64,000 nt of DNA. Source: Yinghuangia soli. Its GTDB lineage: Bacteria; Actinomycetota; Actinomycetes; Streptomycetales; Streptomycetaceae. Below are positions 1 to 8,906 of this stretch, piece after piece. The translations under genes were made by a program, and so were the position numbers. Location of the stretch: assembly GCF_021502675.1 (NCBI RefSeq), contig NZ_JAKFHA010000007.1, positions 178,351 to 242,350 on the forward strand, in the 5' to 3' direction. Every line of letters begins with the position of its first letter. Position 1 is the first letter of the stretch. The notes under the pieces were generated by a model. The model was not told where the DNA came from. It ran no database searches and was given only the letters and a program-made list of their open reading frames with translations.

Positions 1-1
1 C

Positions 2-1378
2 ACTTTCGTCTTCCGCATCGAGGACACCGACGCCGCGCGCGACTCGGAGGAGTCGTACGAGCAGCTGCTCGACGCGCTCAAGTGGCTCGGCTTCACGTGG
101 GACGAGGGCCCCGAGGTCGGCGGCCCGCACGCCCCCTACCGGCAGTCGCAGCGCATGGACATCTACGCGGACGTCGCCAAGCGCCTGCACGAGGCCGGCC
201 ACGCGTACGAGTGCTTCTGCACCGCCGAGGAGCTGGAGGCGCGCCGCGAGGCCGCCCGCGCGGCCGGCAAGCCGTCCGGGTACGACGGCGCGTGCCGCGA
301 CCTGAGCGCCGAGCAGGTGGCCGCCTACCGCGCCGAGGGGCGCGAGGCGATCCTGCGCTTCCGGATGCCGGACCGCACCATCACGTTCACCGACCTGGTG
401 CGCGGCGAGCTGTCCTTCGAGCCGGAGCACGTGCCGGACTACGGCATCGTGCGCGCGAACGGCAAGCCGCTCTACACGCTGGTGAACCCGGTCGACGACG
501 CGCTCATGGAGATCACCCACGTGCTGCGCGGCGAGGACCTGCTGTCCTCGACGCCGCGGCAGATCGCGCTGTACGCGGCGCTCGCCGACATCGGCGTGGG
601 CAACGGCACGACGCCGCAGTTCGGGCACCTGCCGTACGTCATGGGCGAGGGCAACAAGAAGCTCTCCAAGCGCGACCCGCAGTCGTCGCTGAACCTGTAC
701 CGCGAGCGCGGGTTCATCCCCGAGGGCCTGCTCAACTACCTGTCGCTGCTGGGCTGGTCGCTGTCCGCGGACCGCGACATCTTCTCCATCGAGGAGATGG
801 TGGCGGCGTTCGACATCAAGGACGTCAACGCCAACCCGGCGCGCTTCGACCTCAAGAAGTGCGAGGCGGTCAACGCCGACCACGTGCGCGCGCTGGACCC
901 GGCGGACTTCCGGGACCGCCTGGTGCCGTTCCTGCAGGGCGCCGGGCTGCTGCCCGCGCAGCCGTCCGCCGAGCAGCTCGAACTCCTCGGCAGCGCAGCG
1001 CCGCTCACCCAGGAGCGCATGGTCGTGCTGCGCGAGGCGGTCGGGATGCTCGGCTTCCTGTTCGTCGCGGACGCCGACTTCACGCGCGACGAGGCCGACG
1101 TGGCCAAGGTGCTGACCGCGGACGCCGCGCCGGTGCTGGAGGCCTCCGTCACCGCGCTCGAGTCCGTCGAGTGGGCCACCGACCCGATCCAGGCCGTGCT
1201 GCGCGAGGCGCTCGTGGACGGGCTCGGTATCAAGCCGAAGAACGCCTTCACGCCGCTGCGCGTCGCGGTGACCGGCCGGCGCGTGTCGCCGCCGCTCTTC
1301 GAGTCGATGGAACTCCTGGGCCGCGAGAAGACGTTGGCCCGGCTGCGCAGCGCGCTCGCGGTGACCGCCGCGGGCTGA
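2..1378 (+). CDS. gltX: Glutamyl-tRNA synthetase, 5' end missing
   Basis: Class I aminoacyl-tRNA synthetase that charges tRNA-Glu with glutamate in the cytosol. The reading frame is open from the window edge and begins inside the Rossmann fold with [15 protein letters not shown], so roughly 30 N-terminal residues with the HIGH motif lie outside. About 459 residues are visible. The KMSKS-like ATP loop [10 protein letters not shown] (about nt 650-680) is clear, and the C-terminal helical anticodon-binding part ends at a TGA at 1376-1378. The gene is followed directly by tRNA-Gln and tRNA-Glu genes. GatCAB is also encoded in the window, so this enzyme is probably the non-discriminating type that also misacylates tRNA-Gln; that part is inference. 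Confidence 0.97.
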   Translation, partial: TFVFRIEDTDAARDSEESYEQLLDALKWLGFTWDEGPEVGGPHAPYRQSQRMDIYADVAKRLHEAGHAYECFCTAEELEARREAARAAGKPSGYDGACRDLSAEQVAAYRAEGREAILRFRMPDRTITFTDLVRGELSFEPEHVPDYGIVRANGKPLYTLVNPVDDALMEITHVLRGEDLLSSTPRQIALYAALADIGVGNGTTPQFGHLPYVMGEGNKKLSKRDPQSSLNLYRERGFIPEGLLNYLSLLGWSLSADRDIFSIEEMVAAFDIKDVNANPARFDLKKCEAVNADHVRALDPADFRDRLVPFLQGAGLLPAQPSAEQLELLGSAAPLTQERMVVLREAVGMLGFLFVADADFTRDEADVAKVLTADAAPVLEASVTALESVEWATDPIQAVLREALVDGLGIKPKNAFTPLRVAVTGRRVSPPLFESMELLGREKTLARLRSALAVTAAG

Positions 1379-1392
1379 CGCCCGAGCAGCAT

Positions 1393-1436
1393 CCCGGGAA
1401 CACCCCGGGAACACCCCGGGAACACCCGAGGAACAC
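1393..1436. repeat. 11-bp tandem repeat, 4 units, just after gltX
   Basis: Three exact copies of CCCGGGAACAC and one variant (CCGAGGAACAC) lie head to tail 14 bp after the gltX stop. The 11-bp period is about one helical turn. It is in non-coding DNA between gltX and the tRNA promoter, and its function is unknown. Similar short arrays occur at 9331-9388 and 36351-36394. Confidence 0.9.
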
Positions 1437-1647
1437 CCCTGCAGGCCGGCGGGGCCGCGGCACGACCGCGGCGCCGCCGGCCTGCGGCGTTCTCCGGGAC
1501 CGGCGGCCGGTGCGGACGTACGGGCGGACGCGCGCGGCACCGCTGCGGCGCACGCCTGCACCAGCCCCGCACACCTCGGTGTACGACCGTTCTGTCCGCT
1601 TAGATCCCGGTGTGCGGGCACCCTTGAGGGGCCTTCCGGAACCCGTT

Positions 1648-1676
1648 TTGGTCCGGCCCGCCTGATCGGGTAAAGT
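1648..1676 (+). promoter_or_regulatory. Probable housekeeping promoter of the tRNA-Gln/Glu cluster
   Basis: A TTGGTC box (1648-1653) is followed after exactly 17 bp by TAAAGT (1671-1676), a good match to a primary-sigma promoter. It lies 67 bp upstream of the mature tRNA-Gln 5' end, which leaves a leader for processing. No other promoter is obvious before the two tRNA-Glu genes, so the three tRNAs may be co-transcribed. Confidence 0.7.
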
Positions 1677-1742
1677 TCTACTCGTTCCGCCCCGCAGGGG
1701 GCCGGGACAAGCCAGCAAGATCCCCCGCAAGGGGTTCTGCAT

Positions 1743-1814
1743 TGGGGTATGGGGTAATTGGCAGCCCGACTGGTTCTGGCCCAGTTAGTCTAGGTTCGAG
1801 TCCTGGTACCCCAG
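1743..1814 (+). tRNA. tRNA-Gln (CTG)
   Basis: 72-nt cloverleaf. The acceptor stem TGGGGTA pairs with TACCCCA (1807-1813), with discriminator G1814. The anticodon arm is ACTGG-TTCTGGC-CCAGT with anticodon CTG, and the T-arm carries GGTTCGAGTCC. No CCA is encoded. In actinomycetes this tRNA is normally charged with Glu and then amidated by GatCAB, whose genes are at 32.7-36.3 kb. Confidence 0.97.
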
Positions 1815-1878
1815 CTGTGTCACCGCAAGGACGACACGGCTGACGATCACCGCCAAGTGATCATCAGTTTCCGAGTAT

Positions 1879-1951
1879 GGCCCCGTTGTGTAGCGGCCTA
1901 GCACGCCGCCCTCTCAAGGCGGTAGCGCGGGTTCGAATCCCGTCGGGGCTA
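1879..1951 (+). tRNA. tRNA-Glu (CTC), copy 1
   Basis: 73-nt cloverleaf. The acceptor GGCCCCG pairs with CGGGGCT (first pair G-U), with discriminator A1951. The anticodon arm CCGCC-CTCTCAA-GGCGG reads CTC, and the T-loop is GGTTCGAATCC. No CCA is encoded. It is identical to the second copy exactly 120 bp downstream. Confidence 0.97.
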
Positions 1952-1973
1952 CTCAGGAAATACGTAGCAGTAC

Positions 1974-1992
1974 CCGTCCCCCTCGGGGACGG
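1974..1992 (+). other. Hairpin in the spacer between the two tRNA-Glu genes
   Basis: CCGTCCCC (1974-1981) pairs perfectly with GGGGACGG (1985-1992) around a CTC loop. It has no T-tract, so it is more likely a processing or spacer hairpin than a terminator. Confidence 0.6.
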
Positions 1993-1998
1993 CGCTAG

Positions 1999-2071
1999 GG
2001 CCCCGTTGTGTAGCGGCCTAGCACGCCGCCCTCTCAAGGCGGTAGCGCGGGTTCGAATCCCGTCGGGGCTA
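1999..2071 (+). tRNA. tRNA-Glu (CTC), copy 2
   Basis: Same 73 nucleotides as the copy at 1879-1951, with acceptor, CTC anticodon and T-arm all intact. It is followed 5 nt later by a terminator hairpin. Confidence 0.97.
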
Positions 2072-2076
2072 CAGAG

Positions 2077-2109
2077 AAATCCCTTCACCATCAGGTGCGG
2101 GGATTTTTT
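2077..2109 (+). terminator. Rho-independent terminator of the tRNA cluster
   Basis: AAATCCC...CACC-ATCA-GGTG...GGGATTT hairpin running into a six-T run (2104-2109), immediately after the second tRNA-Glu. Confidence 0.85.
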
Positions 2110-2201
2110 GGTTTCCGGGTGTTCTCGGGGTACCGGGCCTGGAACGGCGCGGGGCCGCCCCGTTCGCACGGGACGGCCCCAGGGGGCTTGCTGCGGGTTT
2201 C

Positions 2202-3797
2202 TCAGGCCTCCGGGGAGGGCGTGAGTCCGGCCTTGAGGAGTCCGTAGGTGTAGGCGTCCTCCAGGGCCTGCCAGGAGGCTCCGATGACGTTCTCGGCGAC
2301 GCCGACGGTGCTCCACTCGGTCTTGCCGTCGCTGGTCTCCACGAGGACGCGCGTGATGGCGTCGGTGCCGTGCCGGCCTTCGAGGAGGCGGACCTTGTAG
2401 TCGGTCAGCTCGAAGCCGGCCAGTTCGGGGAAGATCCGCTCCAGCGCGGTGCGCAGCGCGCGGTCGAGCGCGTTGACGGGGCCGTTGCCCTCGCCGGTGG
2501 CGACGATGCGCTCGCCCTTGGCGTGCAGCTTCACGGTCGCCTCGTTGACCTGCTCTCCGCCGCCGCGCTGCTCGCTGATCGCGCGCCACGACTCGAGCGT
2601 GAAGAACCGCTCGCGGGCGCCCACGACCTCGTCGCGCAGCAGGAGTTCGAAGGACGCGTCGGCGGCCTCGTAGGTGTAGCCGTTGGCCTCGCGGGCCTTG
2701 ACCTGGTCCACCACGCGGCCGACCAGGTCGCGGTCGCCGGACAGGTCGTAGCCCAGTTCCTTGCCCTTGAGTTCGATCGAGGCGCGGCCGGCCATGTCGG
2801 AGACCAGCATGCGCATGCTGTTGCCGACCAGCTCGGGGTCGATGTGCTGGTACAGGTCCGGGTCCACCTTGATGGCGGAGGCGTGCAGGCCGGCCTTGTG
2901 CGCGAAGGCGGAGACGCCGACGTACGGCAGGTGCGTGGACGGGGCCAGGTTCACGACCTCGGCGATGGCGTGCGAGATGCGCGTCATCTCGCGCAGCTTG
3001 CCCTCGGGCAGGACCTGCATGCCCTTCTTGAGTTCGAGGGCCGCGACGACCGGGAACAGGTTGGCGTTGCCGACGCGTTCGCCGTAGCCGTTCGCGGTGC
3101 ACTGCACGTGCGTGGCGCCGCCCTCGACCGCGGCGAGGGAGTTGGCCACCGCGCAGCCGGTGTCGTCCTGCGCGTGGATGCCGAGCCGGGCCCCGGTCTC
3201 GGCCTTGACGCGCGCCACGGTCCACTGGACCTGGCTGGGCAGCATGCCGCCGTTGGTGTCGCACAGCACGACCACCTCGGCACCCGCCTCGTGCGCGGTG
3301 CGTACGACCTGGGCGGCGTACTTGGGGTTGGCCTTGTAGCCGTCGAAGAAGTGCTCGCAGTCGACGAACACGCGGCGGCCCTGGGCGCGCAGGTGCTCGA
3401 CGGTGTCCCGGACCATGGCCAGGTTCTCGTCGAGCGTGGTGCGCAGCGCGAGGTCGACGTGCTTGTCGTGCGACTTGGCGACCAGGCAGACCACCGGGGC
3501 CCCGCTGTCGAGGAGGGCCTGCACCTGCGGGTCCTCGGCGGCGGTGGTGCCGGCCTTGCGGGTCGCGCCGAAGGCGACCAGGACGGCGTTCTGCAGGTCG
3601 AGTTCGGTGCGGGCGCGGCGGAAGAACTCGGTGTCCCGCGGCACCGCGCCGGGCCAGCCGCCCTCGATGAAGCCGACGCCGAACTCGTCCAGATACCGCG
3701 CGATGGCGAGCTTGTCCGCAACCGTGAGGTTGATGCCCTCACGCTGGGATCCGTCGCGCAGGGTGGTGTCGAAGACGTGGAAACTGTCGTCGGTCAT
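2202..3797 (-). CDS. cimA: (R)-citramalate synthase
   Basis: 531 residues. The HMGL-like/2-isopropylmalate-synthase-family enzyme condenses pyruvate with acetyl-CoA to (R)-citramalate, a threonine-independent entry to 2-oxobutyrate for isoleucine. The family signature is at the N-terminus ([14 protein letters not shown], residues 8-21). The barrel contains [14 protein letters not shown] (about 212-225), and a LeuA-type allosteric domain ends near 530. The N-terminus and length fit the CimA subfamily better than LeuA. The ATG is preceded by AGGAGA at 9 nt. It is downstream of ilvE but separated from it by a terminator, its own leader peptide (3970-4017) and an attenuator (3892-3925), so its expression is probably controlled by branched-chain amino acid supply. 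Confidence 0.95.
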   Translation of the reverse strand: MTDDSFHVFDTTLRDGSQREGINLTVADKLAIARYLDEFGVGFIEGGWPGAVPRDTEFFRRARTELDLQNAVLVAFGATRKAGTTAAEDPQVQALLDSGAPVVCLVAKSHDKHVDLALRTTLDENLAMVRDTVEHLRAQGRRVFVDCEHFFDGYKANPKYAAQVVRTAHEAGAEVVVLCDTNGGMLPSQVQWTVARVKAETGARLGIHAQDDTGCAVANSLAAVEGGATHVQCTANGYGERVGNANLFPVVAALELKKGMQVLPEGKLREMTRISHAIAEVVNLAPSTHLPYVGVSAFAHKAGLHASAIKVDPDLYQHIDPELVGNSMRMLVSDMAGRASIELKGKELGYDLSGDRDLVGRVVDQVKAREANGYTYEAADASFELLLRDEVVGARERFFTLESWRAISEQRGGGEQVNEATVKLHAKGERIVATGEGNGPVNALDRALRTALERIFPELAGFELTDYKVRLLEGRHGTDAITRVLVETSDGKTEWSTVGVAENVIGASWQALEDAYTYGLLKAGLTPSPEA

Positions 3798-3891
3798 GTC
3801 CGTGGGTCTCCTGATGCGTTTTCAGGGCGGCTTGCAAGTGGTGGAACGTCGGCGGGGCCCGCGCGCGCTGCCTGGCCGAGGGGTGTCCGGC

Positions 3892-3925
3892 CAAAACAAA
3901 AGACCCCTCGCGGTCGCGAGAGGTC
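3892..3925 (-). terminator. Attenuator hairpin upstream of cimA
   Basis: On the minus strand an AGACC(T)CTCGCG / CGCGAG(G)GGTCT stem (3901-3925) is followed by TTTTGTTTT (3892-3900). It lies 44 bp after the stop of a 15-codon leader peptide and 94 bp before the cimA start, the arrangement of a transcription attenuator. Confidence 0.8.
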
Positions 3926-3969
3926 TGCGTGCGGGCGGTGGGCTGTTAACGCTTGCCCCTTGTAGGGGT

Positions 3970-4017
3970 TCAGCCCGATGCCGGCACGCCGCGGCTAATA
4001 ATGAGCCACTGCTGCAT
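3970..4017 (-). CDS. Putative cimA leader peptide (MQQWLIISRGVPASG)
   Basis: A 15-codon ORF starts at ATG 4015-4017 and stops with TGA at 3970-3972. It has consecutive Leu-Ile-Ile codons (CTC ATT ATT); ATT is a rare choice in this GC-rich DNA. It sits between the ilvE terminator and a terminator hairpin in front of cimA. Ribosome stalling at the Ile codons when Ile-tRNA is low would let RNA polymerase read through into cimA. No good Shine-Dalgarno is visible upstream, and a TATGGC element ends about 14 nt before the ATG, so the transcript could be leaderless or nearly so. The attenuation mechanism is inferred from the layout. Confidence 0.65.
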   Translation of the reverse strand: MQQWLIISRGVPASG

Positions 4018-4131
4018 AGTGGGCAGTCTGCCATACGATCCGGCGGCTGGTACGCAGGTCTCACCATTTGGGCGGGCGCACGCCCCTACGAGTGCGCACG
4101 CCCCCGCCGGGCGACCGCCCGCGCCGGGCCG

Positions 4132-4180
4132 GAAAAGAACCGCCCGTACCGCCCCCCACCTGGGGGAACGGTACGGGCGG
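4132..4180 (-). terminator. Terminator after ilvE
   Basis: A 12-bp stem, CCGCCCGTACCG (4140-4151) with CGGTACGGGCGG (4169-4180), encloses an inner CCCCCA/TGGGGG pairing. On the minus strand it runs into GTTCTTTTCC (4131-4140). It separates ilvE from the cimA leader, so cimA needs a promoter of its own at about 4020-4130. Confidence 0.8.
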
Positions 4181-4199
4181 AGGACCCTCGGCGGCGGGG

Positions 4200-5300
4200 T
4201 CAGACGATCTTGTGCAGCCAGTCGTGGGTGTCCGCGGCGTTGCCGGTCTGGATGTCGGTGAGCGCCTTGCGGAGCTCCATGGTGACCGGGCCGGCGCCGC
4301 CGTCGCCCACGGTCCAGGAGGCGTCGGTGGACTTCACCGAGCCGACCGGGGTGATGACCGCGGCGGTGCCGCACGCGAAGACCTCGGTGATCGAGCCGTC
4401 CGCGGTGCCGGCCTGCCAGTCCTCGACCGAGATCTTGCCTTCCTCGACGGCGTAGCCGCGGTCCTCGGCGAGCCGCAGCAGCGAGGCGCGCGTGATACCG
4501 GGCAGCAGCGAGCCGGTCAGCGACGGGGTGAGGATGCGCGCGCCGGGGCCCGAGCCCTGCACGAAGTACAGGTTCATGCCGCCCATCTCCTCGATCCAGC
4601 GGCGCTCGTTGGCGTCCAGCCAGACCACCTGGTCGCAGCCCTGCTCGGCGGCCTGGGCCTGGGCGACCAGCGAAGCGGCGTAGTTGCCCGCGCACTTGGC
4701 GGCGCCGGTGCCGCCGGGGGCGGCGCGCACGTACTCCTTGGACAGCCACACCGAGACCGGCTTGACGCCGCCCGCGAAGTAGGCGCCCGCGGGCGAGGCG
4801 ATGACCATGAAAAGGAACTCGTTCGAGGGACGCACGCCGAGGCCGACCTCGGTGGCGAACATGAACGGGCGCAGGTACAGGCTCTGCTCCTCGGCGCCCG
4901 GCACCCACGCGCGGTCCTGCTTCACCAGCGCGTCGCAGGCCTCGACGAACAGCTCGACCGGGATCTCGGGCATCGCCAGGCGGCGGGCCGAGGCCTGGAA
5001 GCGCTTGGCGTTCTCCTCGGGGCGGAAGGTGACGATCGAACCGTCCGCGTGCCGGTACGCCTTGAGCCCCTCGAAGATCGACTGCCCGTAGTGCAGCGTC
5101 ATGTTCGCGGGGTCGATGTCCAGCGACGCGTACGGGGTCAGCTGCGCGTCGTGCCAGCCGCGGCCCTCGCTCCAGCGGATCGTCACCATGTGCTCGGTGA
5201 ACACCCGGCCGAAGCCCGGGTTCGTCATGCGAGCGGCGCGCTCGTCGTCCGACAGCGGGGTCGCGGTCGGCTTGAGGTCGATCGTCATGGAGGTCGTCAT
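4200..5300 (-). CDS. ilvE: Branched-chain amino acid aminotransferase
   Basis: About 366 residues. PLP fold-type IV aminotransferase that interconverts Ile, Val and Leu with their 2-oxo acids. Visible motifs are the [15 protein letters not shown] segment near the N-terminus, the Schiff-base lysine region [13 protein letters not shown] and the C-terminal [14 protein letters not shown] phosphate-binding loop. The chosen start is ATG 5300 (MTTSMTIDL), with GAAGGA upstream; an in-frame ATG at 5342 would add 14 unlikely residues. It lies between leuB and cimA and ends at a strong terminator. Confidence 0.96.
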   Translation of the reverse strand: MTTSMTIDLKPTATPLSDDERAARMTNPGFGRVFTEHMVTIRWSEGRGWHDAQLTPYASLDIDPANMTLHYGQSIFEGLKAYRHADGSIVTFRPEENAKRFQASARRLAMPEIPVELFVEACDALVKQDRAWVPGAEEQSLYLRPFMFATEVGLGVRPSNEFLFMVIASPAGAYFAGGVKPVSVWLSKEYVRAAPGGTGAAKCAGNYAASLVAQAQAAEQGCDQVVWLDANERRWIEEMGGMNLYFVQGSGPGARILTPSLTGSLLPGITRASLLRLAEDRGYAVEEGKISVEDWQAGTADGSITEVFACGTAAVITPVGSVKSTDASWTVGDGGAGPVTMELRKALTDIQTGNAADTHDWLHKIV

Positions 5301-5488
5301 GGTTCCAGTGTCCTTCACCGAGGTTTTTGACGGGGGCATCAAGGCGCCGCCTATCGGTTGCAGACGTTAACGCAGTCCGACCGGGTACCGACAGCGCGGG
5401 CTCAGCCGGTGACAGCGAACTGAATCGCCGGTCCGGCTGGGGTCTCGCGCCGACGGTCCCGGTCGGCGTGCGGACTTCTACCGGCGAT

Positions 5489-6541
5489 TCAGCCGGCTAC
5501 TCGCTTGGCGAGGGCGTCGCCGATCTCGCTGGTGGAGCGGGCCCCGAGCGAGGCGCGCTCGGCCAGGTCCGCGTCCACCGCGGCCTCGACGGCGCGGGCC
5601 GCGTCGGTGTGGCCCAGGTGCTCCAGGAGCATCGCGACGGACAGCACGGTGGCGGTCGGGTCGGCCTTGCCCTGGCCGGCGATGTCGGGGGCCGAGCCGT
5701 GCACCGGCTCGAACATCGACGGGAATTCGCCGGACGGGTTGATGTTGCCGCTCGCGGCCAGGCCGATGCCGCCCGCGATCGCCGCGGCCAGGTCGGTGAT
5801 GATGTCGCCGAACAGGTTGTCGGTGACGATCACGTCGAAGCGCTCGGGCTGCGTGACCATGAAGATGGTCGCCGCGTCCACGTGCAGGTAGTCCGTGGTG
5901 ACCTCGGGGAACTCCGCGGCGACCTCGTTGAAGATCCGGGTCCACAGGTGGCCGGCGTACACCAGCACGTTGTTCTTGTGCACCAGCGTGAGCTTCTTGC
6001 GGGGGCGGGCCTGCGCGCGGGCGAAGGCGTCGCGGACCACGCGCTCGATGCCGAACGCGGTGTTGACGCTGACCTCGGTGGCGACCTCGTGCTGGGTGCC
6101 GGCGCGCAGCGTGCCGCCGTTGCCGACGTACGGGCCTTCGGTGCCCTCGCGGACCACCACGAAGTCGATCTGCGCGTCCTTGCCGAGCGGCGAGACGACG
6201 CCCGGGCCGAGCTTGGCCGGGCGCAGGTTCACGTGGTGGTCGAACGCGAAGCGCAGCTTCAGCAGCAGACCGCGCTCGAGGACGCCGGACGGCACCGACG
6301 GGTCGCCGATGGCGCCGAGCAGGATGGCGTCGGCTCCGCGCAGCTCGTCGAGGACGCTGTCCGGCAGCGTCTCGCCGGTGCGGTGGTACAGCCGGGCGCC
6401 GAGGTCGTACTCGGTGGTCTCCAGGGCGACGTCGGCGGGCAGCGCCGCGGCGAGGACCTTCAGGCCCTCGGCGACGACCTCTTGGCCGATCCCGTCGCCG
6501 GGAACCACTGCGAGACGGATGCTGTTGGCGTTGCGAGACAT
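5489..6541 (-). CDS. leuB: 3-isopropylmalate dehydrogenase
   Basis: 350 residues. NAD-dependent oxidative decarboxylation of 3-isopropylmalate in leucine synthesis. Family features are [17 protein letters not shown] at the N-terminus, the substrate-binding arginine region [16 protein letters not shown], and [11 protein letters not shown] with its metal-binding aspartates, followed by [16 protein letters not shown]. The length is typical of the short actinobacterial LeuB type. Start [10 protein letters not shown] at 6541 has AAGG upstream; the longer ATG at 6604 adds a 21-residue tail not seen in the family. A 31-residue ORF ends 108 bp upstream and may be co-transcribed. Confidence 0.96.
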   Translation of the reverse strand: MSRNANSIRLAVVPGDGIGQEVVAEGLKVLAAALPADVALETTEYDLGARLYHRTGETLPDSVLDELRGADAILLGAIGDPSVPSGVLERGLLLKLRFAFDHHVNLRPAKLGPGVVSPLGKDAQIDFVVVREGTEGPYVGNGGTLRAGTQHEVATEVSVNTAFGIERVVRDAFARAQARPRKKLTLVHKNNVLVYAGHLWTRIFNEVAAEFPEVTTDYLHVDAATIFMVTQPERFDVIVTDNLFGDIITDLAAAIAGGIGLAASGNINPSGEFPSMFEPVHGSAPDIAGQGKADPTATVLSVAMLLEHLGHTDAARAVEAAVDADLAERASLGARSTSEIGDALAKRVAG

Positions 6542-6649
6542 GAGCCGGACCTTACTCCTCGTCCCAGTTGTCGACATACGCGTTCCGGATGCTGGGACGG
6601 GCACGGGATGCCGGCGGGGGCAGGCCCGCCTGCGGTCGGGGGGCGGGGG

Positions 6650-6745
6650 TCAGCGGCGGTCGCCGTCGACGTCCCCGCCGTTGTCGCGGCGGTCCAGTGC
6701 GCGCTGCAGCGCCTGGGCGGCGTTCTTGCGGGTGGTCTCGTCCAT
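6650..6745 (-). CDS. Small hydrophilic protein of unknown function (31 aa)
   Basis: A 31-residue ORF begins MDETTRKNAAQALQRALDRR and ends in an acidic/basic tail. The ATG at 6745 has GTGGAG about 7 nt upstream. The predicted product is a charged amphipathic helix with no membrane segment. It precedes leuB on the same strand. Short proteins of this kind are easy to miss; the Shine-Dalgarno and helix-like composition support it, but I cannot assign a function. Confidence 0.5.
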   Translation of the reverse strand: MDETTRKNAAQALQRALDRRDNGGDVDGDRR

Positions 6746-6961
6746 GGTGCACTCCACGAGGTCTGGCCGGGGGCGGCCGGGGTTTCCGGGGGCGGCACGA
6801 CGCGGGCCGCACGGATACGGCGGCGTGACGGGTCGTGCATCGCGGACGGGGCCTCGTGGGCGCGAATGTCCAGACGTGCCTACCTGAACCGGGAGATTTC
6901 GGAAGGTAGGACGTGCTACTTGTTTCACGGTAAGCGACAGGGTGGGCCGCTGTCCGCAATT

Positions 6962-6979
6962 TAGTCGGAGTTCCTACTA
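6962..6979. promoter_or_regulatory. 18-bp inverted repeat upstream of the leuB unit
   Basis: TAGTCGGA-GT-TCCTACTA is a near-perfect palindrome (7 of 8 arm positions) about 220 bp upstream of the small ORF before leuB, in AT-richer non-coding DNA between the serA terminator and that ORF. It looks like an operator for a dimeric regulator. The regulator is unknown. Confidence 0.45.
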
Positions 6980-7022
6980 TCTGAGATGGCGGGTACGCCA
7001 ACGGAGTCGGATGAACACACGG

Positions 7023-7053
7023 ACGGCCCCGGAGGCGATGCCTCCGGGGCCGT
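7023..7053 (-). terminator. Terminator after serA
   Basis: Perfect 14-bp stem, ACGGCCCCGGAGGC (7023-7036) with its complement (7040-7053), and a GAT loop, 69 bp beyond the serA stop. No long T-run, which is usual for such GC-rich genomes. Confidence 0.75.
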
Positions 7054-7121
7054 TCGGTGAGCTGGATGAAGCGGTGTGCAGATGGATGGAGCCGTGCTGC
7101 CCCGGGGTGCGGGGCCGCGGA

Positions 7122-8711
7122 TCAGTCCGCGAGGTTGACCGGGCGGACGATGTCGGCACCGATCTCGGCGCCGATCTCGGCCAGCACCGCGGCCGGGATG
7201 ACCGAGTCGACGGTCAGCGCGACCAGCGCCTCGCCGCCCTTGGCGGCCCGGCTGACCTGCATGCCGGCGATGTTGACGCCCGCCTCGCCGAGCAGCCGGC
7301 CGATCACGCCGACCACGCCCGGGCGGTCGCCGTAGCGCAGGAAGACCATGTGCTCGGTGAGCTGCAGGTCGACGTCGAAGCCGTGCACCTCGACGATCTT
7401 CTCGATGCGCTTCGGGCCGGCCAGCGTGCCGGACACCGAGATGGCGCTGCCGTCGTTGAGGGTGCCGCGGACGGTGACCAGGTTGCGGTGGTCCGGGCTC
7501 TCCGAGCTGGTGGTCAGGCGCACCTCGACACCGCGCTCCTGGGCGAGCAGCGGGGCGTTGACGTACGAGACCGACTCCTCGACGACGTCCGCGAAGACGC
7601 CCTTGAGGGCGGCCAGCTCCAGGACCTTCACGTCGTGCTGGGTGATCTCGCCGCGCACCTCGACGTCGAGGCGCTGCGCGACGCCGCCGGCCAGCGAGGT
7701 GAAGATGCGGCCGAGCTTCTCGGCGAGCGGCAGGCCGGGGCGCACGTCCGCGGCGATCTCGCCGCCCTGCACGTTGACCGCGTCCGGGACCAGTTCGCCG
7801 GCCAGCGCCAGGCGCACCGACTTGGCGACCGCGATGCCGGCCTTCTCCTGCGCCTCGTCGGTGCTCGCGCCCAGGTGCGGGGTGGCCACCACGTTGTCGA
7901 ACTCGAACAGCGGGCTGTCCGTGCACGGCTCCTTGCTGAACACGTCCAGGCCGGCGCCCGCGACGCGGCCCTCCTTGAGGGCTGCGGCCAGCGCCTCCTC
8001 GTCCACGATCCCGCCGCGGGCGGCGTTGACGATGCGCACCGTCGGCTTGACCTTGTGCAGCGCCTCGTCGCCGATCAGGCCGATGGTCTCCGGCGTCTTG
8101 GGCAGGTGCACGGTGAGGAAGTCGGACTGCGCGAGGACCTCGTCCAGCGGCAGCACGCGGACGCCGACCTGGGCGGCGCGGGCCGGCTGCACGTAGGGGT
8201 CGTACGCGATGACGTTCATGCCGAACGCCGACATGCGCTGCGCGACCAGCACGCCGATGCGGCCGAAGCCGACCACGCCGAGGGTCTTCTCGGCCAGTTC
8301 GACGCCGGTGTACTTGGCGCGCTTCCACTCGCCGTTCTTGAGCGCGGCGTTGGCCGGCGCGATGTTGCGGGCCACCGAGATGATCAGACCGCAGGCGAGC
8401 TCGGCGGCCGTGACGATGTTGGAGGTCGGCGCGTTGACGACCATCACGCCGGCCTTGGTGGCGGCCGGCACGTCGACGTTGTCGAGGCCGACGCCGGCGC
8501 GCGCGATGACCTTCAGGCGCGAAGCTGCGGCGATCGCCTCGGCGTCCACCTTGGTCGCGCTGCGCACCAGGATGGCGTCGACGTCGGCGATCGCGGGCAG
8601 CAGCTCGGCGCGGTTCGCGCCGTCGCAGTGCCGGATCTCGAAGTCGGGACCGAGCGCGTCGACCGTGGCCGGCGACAGTTCTTCAGCGATGAGGACGACG
8701 GGCTTGCTCAC
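7122..8711 (-). CDS. serA: D-3-phosphoglycerate dehydrogenase
   Basis: 529 residues, long (type I, Mycobacterium-like) form. First committed step of serine synthesis: NAD-dependent oxidation of 3-phosphoglycerate. The NAD motif is GVVGFGRIGVLVAQ, the catalytic Arg is in VNAARGGIVDEEAL and the catalytic His is in ATPHLGASTDEAQ. These are followed by the intervening (ASB) domain and a C-terminal ACT domain starting near HMVFLRYGDRPGVVG, which usually binds serine for feedback control. ATG 8711. A 16-bp perfect inverted repeat lies about 100 bp upstream (8813-8828). In Streptomyces this gene normally follows ilvC directly; here six accessory genes lie between them. Confidence 0.97.
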   Translation of the reverse strand: MSKPVVLIAEELSPATVDALGPDFEIRHCDGANRAELLPAIADVDAILVRSATKVDAEAIAAASRLKVIARAGVGLDNVDVPAATKAGVMVVNAPTSNIVTAAELACGLIISVARNIAPANAALKNGEWKRAKYTGVELAEKTLGVVGFGRIGVLVAQRMSAFGMNVIAYDPYVQPARAAQVGVRVLPLDEVLAQSDFLTVHLPKTPETIGLIGDEALHKVKPTVRIVNAARGGIVDEEALAAALKEGRVAGAGLDVFSKEPCTDSPLFEFDNVVATPHLGASTDEAQEKAGIAVAKSVRLALAGELVPDAVNVQGGEIAADVRPGLPLAEKLGRIFTSLAGGVAQRLDVEVRGEITQHDVKVLELAALKGVFADVVEESVSYVNAPLLAQERGVEVRLTTSSESPDHRNLVTVRGTLNDGSAISVSGTLAGPKRIEKIVEVHGFDVDLQLTEHMVFLRYGDRPGVVGVIGRLLGEAGVNIAGMQVSRAAKGGEALVALTVDSVIPAAVLAEIGAEIGADIVRPVNLAD

Positions 8712-8812
8712 TGCGATCCTTTGCTTTGGCGGCGGCGGTGACGGCGCGCCCCGGTACGCGCAGACGCGCGGGGGCGGGTGGGTCTGACGCGTCGCCGAGT
8801 CTAGTGCCGGGT

Positions 8813-8828
8813 TGTGAATGCCTTCACA
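8813..8828. promoter_or_regulatory. Perfect inverted repeat TGTGAATGCCTTCACA upstream of serA
   Basis: 6-bp arms TGTGAA/TTCACA with a TGCC centre, about 100 bp before the serA start and 79 bp after the stop of the FHA gene. It is a plausible operator; an overlapping promoter is not clear. Confidence 0.45.
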
Positions 8829-8906
8829 GTCGTCCGGGGACTGGACGGGCGCGCGGCGGCTCCGCCCCGGCGCACGCCGGGCGCACCGCTGCTGCGGACC
8901 GGCTGC

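Noticed and set aside
3970-4908. A 312-codon minus-strand frame ending in the leader peptide
   Set aside because: Most of it is an out-of-frame shadow of ilvE. Only the last 15 codons, after the ilvE terminator, form a sensible short ORF.
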